Assembly (NCBI GenBank): GCA_015075105.1
Contig: JABTUZ010000001.1
Location: 372,001 to 436,000, forward strand
Length of the DNA stretch: 64,000 nucleotides
Source: Leptospiraceae bacterium
GTDB lineage: Bacteria > Spirochaetota > Leptospiria > Leptospirales > Leptospiraceae
Reading direction: 5' to 3'
Shown here: positions 1 through 8,378 of the stretch, one piece after another
Numbering within the stretch: the stretch's first letter is position 1
How the letters are laid out: each line of letters starts with the position of its first letter
Position numbers and translations under genes: made by a program
The notes under the pieces: model-generated
What the model saw: the letters and a program-made list of their open reading frames with translations, nothing else
Database searches by the model: none
Told to the model about the DNA's origin: nothing

Positions 1-468
1 GGTAGTTGTAACCCCACCGGAGGTACGAATCCTTTCCAGCGAAATTCTTTTTTCTTCTAAAGTTTTTGCAGACACACAGTCTTCTACTACGACTGGTATA
101 AAACCATTTTCTAATAAATCTATCGAGGACTGAAGAACGCAAACATCGGATTGAATACCAATCAAAATAACGTTTTTTGCTTTACTATCATTTAGCCTTT
201 CTTTAAAAACTTTAGAGTCCATTACGCTAAATACTTTTTTTTCAATAGGTTTATAAAACTCCCCCAAATTTTCAACTATTGGGGCTACAGTCGGTCCAAG
301 CCCCTTTGGATACTGCTCAGTTACAAGTATCGGAATCTCTAAAGCCTTGATCCCTTCAATCACTATTCTGGAATTGTAAACTATACGCTCAAAATCGAAA
401 ATCACAGGCTCTAATTTTTCCTGAATATCTACTACTATAAGGATAGATTCCTCTTTTAAAATTCTCAT
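1..468 (-). CDS. Isochorismatase-family cysteine hydrolase (3' end outside window)
   Basis: The reverse strand reads from an ATG at 466-468 to the window edge, about 156 codons of a family usually near 180, so the C-terminus is missing. The start region has the typical core strand ending in the catalytic Asp (residue 14, VVDIQ), a Lys near residue 78 (KKVFS), and the nucleophile Cys110 in GIQSDVCVLQ, which together are the Asp-Lys-Cys triad of cysteine hydrolases. Known members hydrolyse amides such as nicotinamide or ureido groups, or isochorismate; the substrate cannot be read here. It lies 23 bases downstream of the glycosyltransferase gene on the same strand, so the two are probably co-transcribed, though no functional link is evident. 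Confidence 0.85.
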   Translation of the reverse strand, partial: MRILKEESILIVVDIQEKLEPVIFDFERIVYNSRIVIEGIKALEIPILVTEQYPKGLGPTVAPIVENLGEFYKPIEKKVFSVMDSKVFKERLNDSKAKNVILIGIQSDVCVLQSSIDLLENGFIPVVVEDCVSAKTLEEKRISLERIRTSGGVTTT

Positions 469-491
469 ATTCACCTACTTAAATACAACTA

Positions 492-1760
492 TTAAGTAAA
501 TAACCCCATAATAGTTTTTCTTTTTTTCTTGTCTTGTATGGACGCAACACTTTTATAAATCTCTTCCAATTTAACAACAGATTTTCCCAATTCGTGATCG
601 GAGGCAACCTCTATAGATGCCTTAGAGAAGTCTCTAAACTTTTCTTTGTCGCTTAATAAAAAAATAGTTTTCTCTGCAATTTCTTTTACATTGAATGGCT
701 CTGCAATATAACCATTTTGATTGTCTATAATTAGCTCAGGTATTGCAAACGATTTCACCCCAATCGCAGGAAGTCCGCAAGCTATTGCCTCAAGAATAAC
801 TAATCCTTGAGTCTCCATAGTTGAAGCAGTTAAAAATACGTCGTATTTCGGATAGTATTCGTGCAGTATATTGTGGTCGATAAACCCAAGAAAAGAAATT
901 TTATCTTTTAAACCTAATTTCTCGGCTTGAATTTTTAAAGAATTTAGAGCAGGTCCATCTCCTATAATAGTAAGCGTAGAGTTTGGAATTTGGTTTTGAA
1001 TCAAGTGAAAGGCATTTATAATTACATCACAATTTTTTTCATAAGAAATTCTGCCTACATGAAGTAGTTTTGGATTTTGAGGGAGCTCACGAATACTACC
1101 CTTGAACTTAGACAAATCCATCCCATTAGAAATAACTGTAATCGGTCTTTTTATTCCGTACTCAAGAAGTTGGTCTTTTAATAAATGAGAAGGAGAAATA
1201 ACTTGATCGCACCTATTGTATAGATCGTTGCATAGTTTTAATATTACTTTTTTACGAATGTTTAGTTTATTAAATCTTTCTACTTTAATTAAATCTTTTA
1301 TTTTTAACCTTTTCTTAAATCGACTGATCTTCATAAAGAGTTTGTCTATTTTCAATAGTCTATAAAAAGAAACATACATATCTTGCTCTGCCATTAAAGT
1401 ATGGTATGTGCCAATTGAGGGAACTCCATATTTTTCGGCAGCGTTTACGGCGTATAACCCCATAAGTCCTGGGGTATGAATGTGCACTAAGTCCGGTTGA
1501 AATTCTTTAAACACTTTTCTGATTTTGTTCGGAGAGGGAAGGACTACTTTTATATCAGGGTAGCTCGGTAAATATCCGCATCGAAATCTTTCTATATGTA
1601 TATTATCATTGATTCTGGAAAAATCGCCTTCTCCATACCTTGGGCAAAAAATTTTGAACTCGTACCCTCTTTGAGAAAGTATCTCTGAAAAATTTTTAAT
1701 CGAAATAGATATTCCATCAATCTTAGGAAGAAATGTATCTGTGAAGTAAAGTATTTTCAA
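492..1760 (-). CDS. GT4-family glycosyltransferase
   Basis: This 422-residue protein has the two-domain GT-B layout. The N-terminal domain begins [18 protein letters not shown], with the glycine-containing loop after the first strand, and continues through [11 protein letters not shown]. The C-terminal nucleotide-sugar domain has [18 protein letters not shown] (about 235-252), IIGDGP, and the donor-binding [11 protein letters not shown] segment around residue 330. The overall pattern resembles diacylglycerol glucosyltransferases and PimB-like mannosyltransferases, so a lipid acceptor at the inner face of the membrane is a reasonable guess, but donor and acceptor are not readable. A basic stretch at about 145-175 could contact membrane phospholipid. 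It is divergent from the O-antigen-ligase-like gene across a 143-base gap. Confidence 0.88.
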   Translation of the reverse strand: MKILYFTDTFLPKIDGISISIKNFSEILSQRGYEFKIFCPRYGEGDFSRINDNIHIERFRCGYLPSYPDIKVVLPSPNKIRKVFKEFQPDLVHIHTPGLMGLYAVNAAEKYGVPSIGTYHTLMAEQDMYVSFYRLLKIDKLFMKISRFKKRLKIKDLIKVERFNKLNIRKKVILKLCNDLYNRCDQVISPSHLLKDQLLEYGIKRPITVISNGMDLSKFKGSIRELPQNPKLLHVGRISYEKNCDVIINAFHLIQNQIPNSTLTIIGDGPALNSLKIQAEKLGLKDKISFLGFIDHNILHEYYPKYDVFLTASTMETQGLVILEAIACGLPAIGVKSFAIPELIIDNQNGYIAEPFNVKEIAEKTIFLLSDKEKFRDFSKASIEVASDHELGKSVVKLEEIYKSVASIQDKKKRKTIMGLFT

Positions 1761-1903
1761 AATTATTTTTTCCCCTGCATTTTTGTCGCTCCCTTAACCT
1801 TGCATAAGTTTTTTCTTCATTAGAAATAGAAAATTCCTCTATTTTTTATATATATTTGTTTGACCACAAGCCCGACTTAAATGACATATAAAATGATAAA
1901 ACC

Positions 1904-3229
1904 ATGACCCTACACAAAGTATTCTTAATCCTACTCCAGTTGTCTATCATTTCCTGTGGACTTTCTGTTTCTTTTAGCCAGTTTTTTTTGGCTTTATCGT
2001 TCATTTTTTATCTGTTTGATAAAGAAAAAGAAAATTCGATTATTACGCCGATTTATATTTCGAGCCTTGCACTTTTCGGATTCTATATTCTTTCATTTAT
2101 GTACAGATACTACCAATTGAATTTTGAATATTCCTATCTAAAAAAAGTATCTTCATCGGAACTAAAAGATATTTTTCTGTTTCTTGGTTTTTTGGTAATT
2201 CAAAATATCAAAGAAGAAGAAATCCCAAAAATCAAAAGGGCGTTTTGGATTCTTTTTGGCATACTCGTAGTAACAGGATTTTTTTCCGTATTCACTCCTG
2301 TTCGATTTTCAAGGCTTATCAACGACCTGATTAAACCTTCCACTACTTGGAAATTCACTCATCACTATGGAAATATTTTTGGAATTGGAATTTACCTGCC
2401 TATAGGACTTATGAATACACACTTAACCTTTGGAGGGTTACTTTTACTTTTTACTCCTTTGTCTGTATTTTCCTTTTTTTTAGCTGCAAAAGAAAAACTC
2501 TTCTCTAAAAAAACTTTTCTTTATTTAATCATTCTTTGTATTTTTGGTTTTATTTTTTTATTAAATAATGCAAGATCGGCTATGATTGGTGCAATTGTTT
2601 CCATTGTCTTTGGATTTATTGATTTGACTTTTATTAAAAAAGATTTTCCTGTGAAGTTTTTTCTAAAGATTTTCCTCATTCCTCTTTTTATCGCAGCAGC
2701 CTTTATTAGTGCATTTGCTTTTAGTGAGCCGATTCAAAAAACTCTTCTTCCGATTCTCGGTGAAGAAAAGCACACAGACTCAGGCAGAACTTTTATATGG
2801 TATTCTACACTCCCCTTAATAAAGAAAAACTTTCTACTGGGTGTAGGCCCGGGCAGATACAACGAAGAAATTGAAATTTCAAGAAAGGAATTGTCTTCCA
2901 AGTTCAAAGAGCTTTTATTTTTCTTTGAAGTTACCCAAAGAGGACATGCGCACAACGACTTTTTACACATCACAGCCGTTTTTGGGGTGTTTGCCTTGAT
3001 CGCATTTCTTACCTTGTCTTCTACAATATTTTTACAAATCAGTAAATCCGAGTTGGACACTAGGAGTAGAATATTTTTTTATGGATTATTGGGGTTTTTC
3101 TTTGCAGGAATATTCCAATGCTATTTTCAAGACGACGAGGTAGTCATCGTATTTTGGTTTTTAGTCGGATTCTTAAACCGATTTTTTCATAAAATCACTT
3201 TACCTAAAAAAACACTTCCTGTAATTTGA
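1904..3229 (+). CDS. O-antigen ligase (WaaL/Wzy_C-like) membrane protein
   Basis: A 441-residue polytopic membrane protein with about ten to twelve hydrophobic segments. Towards the C-terminus there is a large periplasmic loop containing SGRTFIWYSTLPLI, GVGPGRYNEEI and RGHAHNDFLHITAVFG, the Arg/His-rich Wzy_C signature found in O-antigen ligases and polymerases. The family transfers or polymerises undecaprenyl-linked glycans at the periplasmic face. Which glycan this protein uses is unknown. The stop codon overlaps the TTG start of the following small membrane gene (TTGA), so translation is probably coupled. The ATG at 1904 has no strong ribosome binding site. Confidence 0.8.
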   Translation: MTLHKVFLILLQLSIISCGLSVSFSQFFLALSFIFYLFDKEKENSIITPIYISSLALFGFYILSFMYRYYQLNFEYSYLKKVSSSELKDIFLFLGFLVIQNIKEEEIPKIKRAFWILFGILVVTGFFSVFTPVRFSRLINDLIKPSTTWKFTHHYGNIFGIGIYLPIGLMNTHLTFGGLLLLFTPLSVFSFFLAAKEKLFSKKTFLYLIILCIFGFIFLLNNARSAMIGAIVSIVFGFIDLTFIKKDFPVKFFLKIFLIPLFIAAAFISAFAFSEPIQKTLLPILGEEKHTDSGRTFIWYSTLPLIKKNFLLGVGPGRYNEEIEISRKELSSKFKELLFFFEVTQRGHAHNDFLHITAVFGVFALIAFLTLSSTIFLQISKSELDTRSRIFFYGLLGFFFAGIFQCYFQDDEVVIVFWFLVGFLNRFFHKITLPKKTLPVI

Positions 3230-3462
3230 AAAAAATGCCAGTGGATGGATTAGGAAAAAACTTGATTGTTCTCGGAGTACTGATTTTTTTAATCGGGGTA
3301 TTCTTCAGTTATGGGAATAAAATTCCCTACCTTGGAAAATTACCTGGAGATATAAATATCAAAAAAGAAGGCTTTAGTTTTTATTTCCCTCTCACTACCT
3401 CAATTGTTTTATCAATTGCAATATCGGTCATACTCTGGTTATTTTCAAAACGGAGCCCATAG
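3226..3462 (+). CDS. DUF2905-type small membrane protein
   Basis: A 78-residue protein with two predicted membrane helices (about 11-29 and 55-74) around the conserved hairpin IPYLGKLPGDINIKKEGFSF, which matches the DUF2905 pattern LGxLPGDI...FxFYFP. Function of the family is unknown. The TTG at 3226 overlaps the stop of the upstream ligase gene; an ATG three codons later (3235) is an alternative start. The stop codon directly abuts the ATG of the next gene, so three genes appear to be read as one unit. Confidence 0.8.
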   Translation: MKKMPVDGLGKNLIVLGVLIFLIGVFFSYGNKIPYLGKLPGDINIKKEGFSFYFPLTTSIVLSIAISVILWLFSKRSP

Positions 3463-3798
3463 ATGAATATAATTTACAGTAAGCATGTTTTTGTTTGTGA
3501 TAATGTTAGAGAAGATAATTCCAGACCCTCCTGCGGTAAACAAGGCGGACAAGAAGTTTTAAAATACTTAAAAGAAAATTTAGAAAAATCAAATACAGAC
3601 AACAAAGTTAGAATTCAAAGAGCTGGCTGTCTCGATTTGTGTGAGCAAGGTCCGGTACAAGTTTGCTATCCTGCGGGTGATTGGTTTTCTATCAAAACTG
3701 AAGAAGACGCGAAACTGTTTGTTCAAGAATATGTACTAAACAACGATATTTCGAAAGTTGACCATCTTAGAATTGTAAAAATAATTCATTTAGATTAA
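3463..3798 (+). CDS. Thioredoxin-like [2Fe-2S] ferredoxin
   Basis: A 111-residue soluble protein with cysteines at 12, 24, 56, 60 and 68. The spacing C-x11-C and C-x3-C (GCLDLCEQGP) fits the thioredoxin-fold [2Fe-2S] ferredoxin family (Shethna or NuoE-like), in which these four cysteines bind the cluster. The fifth, in VCYP, is also common in this family. Such proteins carry electrons or act as stand-alone electron donors; the partner is not identifiable here. The ATG follows immediately after the stop of the DUF2905 gene, so the start is constrained by context. Confidence 0.8.
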   Translation: MNIIYSKHVFVCDNVREDNSRPSCGKQGGQEVLKYLKENLEKSNTDNKVRIQRAGCLDLCEQGPVQVCYPAGDWFSIKTEEDAKLFVQEYVLNNDISKVDHLRIVKIIHLD

Positions 3799-3835
3799 AA
3801 TACGTTAGGCGGTATAGAGAAAGTATTCATACTCA

Positions 3836-5326
3836 ATGCTACAATATCGCAAATTGTCTCATCATATACCTTTCTTTTTTGTTTTAGTAATTGTTTCATT
3901 TGTTTCTAAGGGAAATTATATAATCTCTTCAGAAGAAAATTTGGATTCGGATGGAGCTATTCCCCTACTAATGGCTACTCGAATTTTAGAATTTCGAGAG
4001 TTTCCGTTTTTTTATTGGGGACAAAACTACATGGGGTTATTGGAGGTCTGGGCATCCTTGCCTTTTCTATTTTTTTTTGGTGCAACGATTCAAACCTTTG
4101 TAGTTGTAGAAATTCTATTTTCTGTTATGATTTCTATATTTTTGTATATTTTTTTCTCAAGCATAAAAGAAAAAGAATTGGGTTTTACTCTTTCAATGTT
4201 TTTTGCAATGGGACACCCTATCTTCAATTTCCATTTTACAAATTCCAGCGAGAATTACTCATCCAGTATATTTTTGAGCTTATCGGGATTCTATTTAATC
4301 AAATTCTTTTCGGAAAAGTTCATTTCTAAAAAAATATATTTTCTTTCGGGAATTATTTTTGGGCTTGGGTTCTACAATAGAGAAATTCTTATCCTAATCT
4401 TGCCTTGGGTTTTTGTTCTGACTTTTTTTTCTCATATTGCCAATTATAAAAAAATTGTATATTTTTTTCCTGGATTTCTACTCGGCTACACTCCTGCAAT
4501 CTTACACTACCTGACAAACCCACACTATAAAAAACTCATAAAGCCTTCCCTGAAGTTTGCGAGTAATTTGAACTCTGGAATTGAATTTTTAAAAGAAGAA
4601 ATTTTTCAATCTATAGTAATTTCAGGAAATATCTATTTCATAATCTTACTACTCGCACTCTGTATATCAGGAATAGTATTTTTATTTTCAGAGAAAAATA
4701 TAGTATTAAAAAAATGCCTTTTGTATTATTCTCTTGGAGCATTGTCTGTTCTGTTGCTATTTGGCTTATCTGAATCCTATATGCTTGTCAGGTACTATTT
4801 TTATTTACAAATCGGTGTACTTATATTTTCAGGGTATGCTCTGTCTATTATTTTTAAAAAGAAAAAAAGTTCAGCATTGTTTATCGCAACTATCGTATTC
4901 GTAATTTTCTTTATTCAGTCGTTTCAAGATTGGAAAAAAAATCTTAATTTATTTAGAAAAGATCCTGAGGCAAAATTGGTTTCAGACTACCTCTTGAAAC
5001 ACAAATTGCAATATGGATTTTGTGAATACTGGGCGGGGTATGTCGTGTCTTATTTCTCAAAAGACCAAATTCATTGTTTGATTTATTTAGATAAGCAAAG
5101 CGATTTTACCTCTGCATACAAAGTAATCGAAAATCGAGCCAGTTTTTTCTTATTCAAAAAAGGCTCTAATTTTGAAAAACACTTCATTAAGAATATTTTT
5201 AGAATTAAAGCCTTTGAAATAAAAGAGTTTGAAAATCAAGTGCTCTATATTTCCCATACTCCTACACTCGATTTTCTTGAACCCAATAGAGAAAACTTGC
5301 TACAAGAGTTAAACTTCCATCCATAA
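3836..5326 (+). CDS. GT-C-type membrane glycosyltransferase (PMT/ArnT-like)
   Basis: A 496-residue protein with roughly ten hydrophobic helices and a short soluble C-terminus. After the first helix a periplasmic loop carries LDSDGAIPLL, the acidic DxD-like motif expected in the first loop of GT-C enzymes that use polyprenyl-phosphate sugars, followed by WGQNYMGLLE. Enzymes of this class glycosylate lipids, proteins or lipopolysaccharide at the outer face of the inner membrane. Donor and acceptor are unknown. It probably belongs with the ligase-like gene upstream. A second protein of this class is at 31444-33078. Confidence 0.7.
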   Translation: MLQYRKLSHHIPFFFVLVIVSFVSKGNYIISSEENLDSDGAIPLLMATRILEFREFPFFYWGQNYMGLLEVWASLPFLFFFGATIQTFVVVEILFSVMISIFLYIFFSSIKEKELGFTLSMFFAMGHPIFNFHFTNSSENYSSSIFLSLSGFYLIKFFSEKFISKKIYFLSGIIFGLGFYNREILILILPWVFVLTFFSHIANYKKIVYFFPGFLLGYTPAILHYLTNPHYKKLIKPSLKFASNLNSGIEFLKEEIFQSIVISGNIYFIILLLALCISGIVFLFSEKNIVLKKCLLYYSLGALSVLLLFGLSESYMLVRYYFYLQIGVLIFSGYALSIIFKKKKSSALFIATIVFVIFFIQSFQDWKKNLNLFRKDPEAKLVSDYLLKHKLQYGFCEYWAGYVVSYFSKDQIHCLIYLDKQSDFTSAYKVIENRASFFLFKKGSNFEKHFIKNIFRIKAFEIKEFENQVLYISHTPTLDFLEPNRENLLQELNFHP

Positions 5327-5395
5327 AAAAAAATAAAATTGACATAAAAAAGAAATGTATCTCGATTATAATATAGAAGCTAAAACTGAGGATTA

Positions 5396-6412
5396 ATGTA
5401 TATGCAGTGGAAAGATTATTTAAAGATTCAAATTCTAAAGCCGACCTTAGATGAATCTGAAAATGAAAAAGAATTTCGAAAAATTAAATTTAATGAATCC
5501 TTTGAAGAGAATAATTCTAAGTTAGAGTCTATAGAAATGTTATACAATAATTCTAAGTTTCAGGATTCAAAAATATTAATTCAAGTCTTAAACGAAGATA
5601 TAAAAAATCCGATTCTTCAACTCCATGAAAAAGAGAAATCACAAATAAAACCAAACGAAGCATTTCAGTTGATTCAAGATAAGTCGATATCAGAAATCTG
5701 CATCAAAGAGTATAGCACTATCCAAGAAATCTTGAAAATAGTAAAATTTGATTCTAAAGAAGTAGAAGATTCCATTTCTTCTTTTCAAAAAATTTTTGAC
5801 TCTATGCAGAAGTATTTCAAAAAAGAAAAAATAGGCAGCTTACACACTTCGCTTGACGATTACAAAAAAAGAATATTCGTGCAGTCTTCCGTATTGATTT
5901 TTCTTTTATTACTTTTTGGTATTACTCCAATCAAAAATAAAATCAAATACCCAAATGTTCAAAACGGTAAAGTAGAGTTTTTTTACACAACACAACCTGA
6001 TGAAAATTTTCATACAGGGAATTTACTCACCCTGGATTTAGTTCCTCAAGGGTGGCATACATATAGCTTTAAATTTACTCCTTCAAAAAATTTATACAAA
6101 CTAAGAATCGACCCTCTGACACAAAGTAAAATAAAAATACAAATTAAAGAAATTCGTATTTTAGACAACAAAGGAAAAATTCTCAAAGAAAGAGATTTAC
6201 TAATCGGAAATGATCTTAGGATAAAAAATTATCAGGAAATAGAAAGCATTCATCAATTCAAAACTGGAAAAATGATTCCCGGTAAATATGTAGAAGTAAT
6301 CTCTGATGGGAATGACCCACACATCTCTTTTAACTTTGGAGTTTTACACTCAGTTGGAGAAGTTCAAATAACGTATCGTGTTGCCAAAGGGAATTTTAAG
6401 TTTACTGATTAG
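5396..6412 (+). CDS. Hypothetical protein with one central membrane helix
   Basis: I do not recognise this 338-residue protein. Residues 1-155 are charged and helical-looking, a single hydrophobic segment (SSVLIFLLLLFGITPI, about 162-178) follows, and residues 185-338 look like a beta-rich domain. That suggests a cytoplasmic N-terminal region, a membrane anchor and a periplasmic beta-sandwich. The sequence GWHTYSFKF...LRIDPL resembles sugar-binding or 'carbohydrate-like' modules used next to glycosyltransferases, but this is only an impression. The start at 5396 is supported by GAGG four bases upstream. It follows the GT-C gene by 69 bases. Confidence 0.6.
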   Translation: MYMQWKDYLKIQILKPTLDESENEKEFRKIKFNESFEENNSKLESIEMLYNNSKFQDSKILIQVLNEDIKNPILQLHEKEKSQIKPNEAFQLIQDKSISEICIKEYSTIQEILKIVKFDSKEVEDSISSFQKIFDSMQKYFKKEKIGSLHTSLDDYKKRIFVQSSVLIFLLLLFGITPIKNKIKYPNVQNGKVEFFYTTQPDENFHTGNLLTLDLVPQGWHTYSFKFTPSKNLYKLRIDPLTQSKIKIQIKEIRILDNKGKILKERDLLIGNDLRIKNYQEIESIHQFKTGKMIPGKYVEVISDGNDPHISFNFGVLHSVGEVQITYRVAKGNFKFTD

Positions 6413-6485
6413 AAAGAGATGTAGAATAGTATAGCCCCATTTTTTTTCTTGACATAAATTTTTAACAGAACCTGATGATACTATT

Positions 6486-7115
6486 ATGAAAAACTGGAAA
6501 ACTATACTAAAAAAAATACTATTACTTAGTCTAGTGTCAATGCTAATAGATTGTACGAATTCTAAAGAAGAACAAGAAAAAGAAGATAGAAAAAAGGGAC
6601 AGCCTATTGGGATATTTTTATTGACCCATGTTTTAAGTTATAAAAGTCCATATATAGAGTGGGATACATCCTATGGAATAGTAGAACTACTTCGCCTAAC
6701 ATATAATGATAAAGTTGCTGGAACGATAGGTCAAAATGTAAATGTATCAATAAATTGTACCGGGGGAGGAACGCTTATGCTTACAGGAACCGCGACTAAC
6801 GCATCGGGAGGCACTGAAGTTGATTTATTGTATAGCATGAATCAATGTAATTTTGAAAATACCTATTTTGGGAGTTTCTCTACAGTTACGGTCAAATTGA
6901 CAATTACAGGAACAATATCAAAAAAAGGTAAAATTACCTCGTCAAGCTCTACTACTATTTTAAACTATATTGGGACAGGACTGCAATTAGAAGGAAGTAC
7001 TCATAGTTCATATTATATTTTTAATAATCCGTATTATTATAAAGGAGCTTGTGATTTTCAAAGTAATCACTCTGGTATCAGGCTTTCAGGAGTCTTGTGT
7101 GGTAAAACCTTTTAG
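6486..7115 (+). CDS. Putative lipoprotein, function unknown
   Basis: A 209-residue protein beginning with a lysine-rich stretch, a hydrophobic core (ILLLSLVSMLI) and Cys23 in LIDCTNSKEEQEK, which looks like a relaxed spirochaetal lipobox followed by a charged tether. The mature part is rich in Gly, Thr and Ser with alternating hydrophobic residues, suggesting a beta-sheet domain, and contains Cys pairs that could form disulphides. No family was recognised. Surface or periplasmic location is inferred from the signal only. Confidence 0.6.
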   Translation: MKNWKTILKKILLLSLVSMLIDCTNSKEEQEKEDRKKGQPIGIFLLTHVLSYKSPYIEWDTSYGIVELLRLTYNDKVAGTIGQNVNVSINCTGGGTLMLTGTATNASGGTEVDLLYSMNQCNFENTYFGSFSTVTVKLTITGTISKKGKITSSSSTTILNYIGTGLQLEGSTHSSYYIFNNPYYYKGACDFQSNHSGIRLSGVLCGKTF

Positions 7116-7158
7116 GTACGAAAATTATTCAAAAGTTGCAACTATATATTGAATTTTT

Positions 7159-7188
7159 TTGATTAAACTAAACTTATAGCACTAAAAT
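7159..7188 (+). promoter_or_regulatory. Candidate sigma-70-type promoter for the DAHPS-like gene
   Basis: TTGATT at 7159-7164 and TAAAAT at 7183-7188 are separated by 18 bases, and lie about 50 bases before the GTG start at 7239. The match is good but AT-rich DNA gives many chance hits. Confidence 0.35.
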
Positions 7189-7238
7189 ATTTGACCAAAC
7201 TTATTTCATCAGTTTTTTAGTCCTAAAAGGACAAGATT

Positions 7239-8378
7239 GTGGATATTGTAGAATTAGAAAAAGGTTTTGCCGAAACAGAAAAAGCAATTAAAAAATTAGC
7301 AGAAGAATGCGGGAACGCAATTGAAATTATTCGCGGTGGTGGAGTTTGTGACACACTCCATTTTATTGGTGATACTCGTAAAATTTCCACTAAGTCCGGG
7401 TATGTTAAAGAACTTCCCGGTGTTAGCAGGATTTGGAATGTGTCTGCCCCATATAAAAATATTGCAAGAGTTGCTGCAGGAAAAGCCGGAGAAGTCGTAC
7501 ACAGAAAAGACAGGATTGTTGAGGTAAAAGGCTTAGATGGGTTGACCAGAAGGTTTGGTGCAGGAAAACATATTTTCATTATGGGACCAGACTCTCCACA
7601 AACCTTTGAACAAACCATAACTATTGGTAAACAAGCAAAAGTAATCGGTGAGAAATTCGGAATCCTAGACAGAATTATTTTTCGAGGTGGTGCATTTAAA
7701 CCGAGGACGAGACCAACCGATTGGAGAGGACTTGGTTGGGAAGGAATTAAAATGCTCGATCAAGTTAGAGAAGAAACAGGAATTCCTTATGTTACAGAAG
7801 TAATGGATCACACAATGGCAGCCGAAGTGGCAAAGCACGCAGACATGATTCAGATTGGAACTCGAAACGCTCAAGATTTTGAATTATTGGAATCTGTGGG
7901 TCAAACCATGAAACCGGTAATTCTAAAAAGAGGATTTGGTAACGAGGCAGAAGAATGGTTTTCAGCAGCAGAATATATCGCAAACCAAGGCAACTTGGAT
8001 ATTATACTTTGTGAGCGTGGAGTAAAAACTCTTTTTATAAAAGAAGGGTATTGCAGAAATACTCCTGATTTTAATGTGCTTAGCCACGCAAAAAGAAAAA
8101 CGATTCTACCTGTGATCTTTGACCCTTCACACGTTGCAGGTGATGACAAAATTGTAGTACAAAATTTAATGGGATGTCTTGCGTTTAACCCAGATGGCTC
8201 TATCACAGAGACACTACACGATGAGAGTTTTAGAAAAGAGCAAATGTGCGACGCTGCCCAAGCTCTTCTGATGAGTGTTTATGAAAAAGCAATAGAAGCA
8301 ATCTTAACCTACGAAGAAAAAGTTCAACCGATTACAAAAGATGTAGAAAGTTTTTTTCTTAATCGCTCAAAAGCATGA
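7239..8378 (+). CDS. DAHP synthase-like aldolase, type I-beta architecture (divergent)
   Basis: A 379-residue protein. Residues 1-100 resemble the small N-terminal domain seen in AroF/AroG-type I-beta enzymes, and 105-360 form the aldolase barrel with FRGGAFKPRTRP, YVTEVMDHTMA, MIQIGTRNAQDFELL, KPVILKRG, NLDIILCERG and FDPSHVAGD. These make the DAHP-synthase family clear. By eye the usual metal-binding Cys of AGPC is Asp (MGPDS), and the usual metal Glu of VEVHP reads CLAFNP, so activity may be altered. The start is GTG at 7239, supported by AAAAGGACAA upstream; the same RBS context precedes the gene at 12361. Its stop overlaps the ATG of the decarboxylase-like gene (ATGA), so the pair is translationally coupled. 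Confidence 0.82.
   Translation: MDIVELEKGFAETEKAIKKLAEECGNAIEIIRGGGVCDTLHFIGDTRKISTKSGYVKELPGVSRIWNVSAPYKNIARVAAGKAGEVVHRKDRIVEVKGLDGLTRRFGAGKHIFIMGPDSPQTFEQTITIGKQAKVIGEKFGILDRIIFRGGAFKPRTRPTDWRGLGWEGIKMLDQVREETGIPYVTEVMDHTMAAEVAKHADMIQIGTRNAQDFELLESVGQTMKPVILKRGFGNEAEEWFSAAEYIANQGNLDIILCERGVKTLFIKEGYCRNTPDFNVLSHAKRKTILPVIFDPSHVAGDDKIVVQNLMGCLAFNPDGSITETLHDESFRKEQMCDAAQALLMSVYEKAIEAILTYEEKVQPITKDVESFFLNRSKA

Noticed and set aside
3801-3830. Single GTTAGGC site taken as an integron attC
   Set aside because: attC needs a paired RYYYAAC half-site and an inverted structure within about 150 bases. None of the CGTTAGRCG copies has one nearby that I can see, and most are inside housekeeping genes.
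7223-7618. Minus-strand and alternate-frame ORFs over clear genes (for example over the DAHPS-like and mfd genes)
   Set aside because: They show no family motifs and track the codon pattern of the real gene on the other strand.
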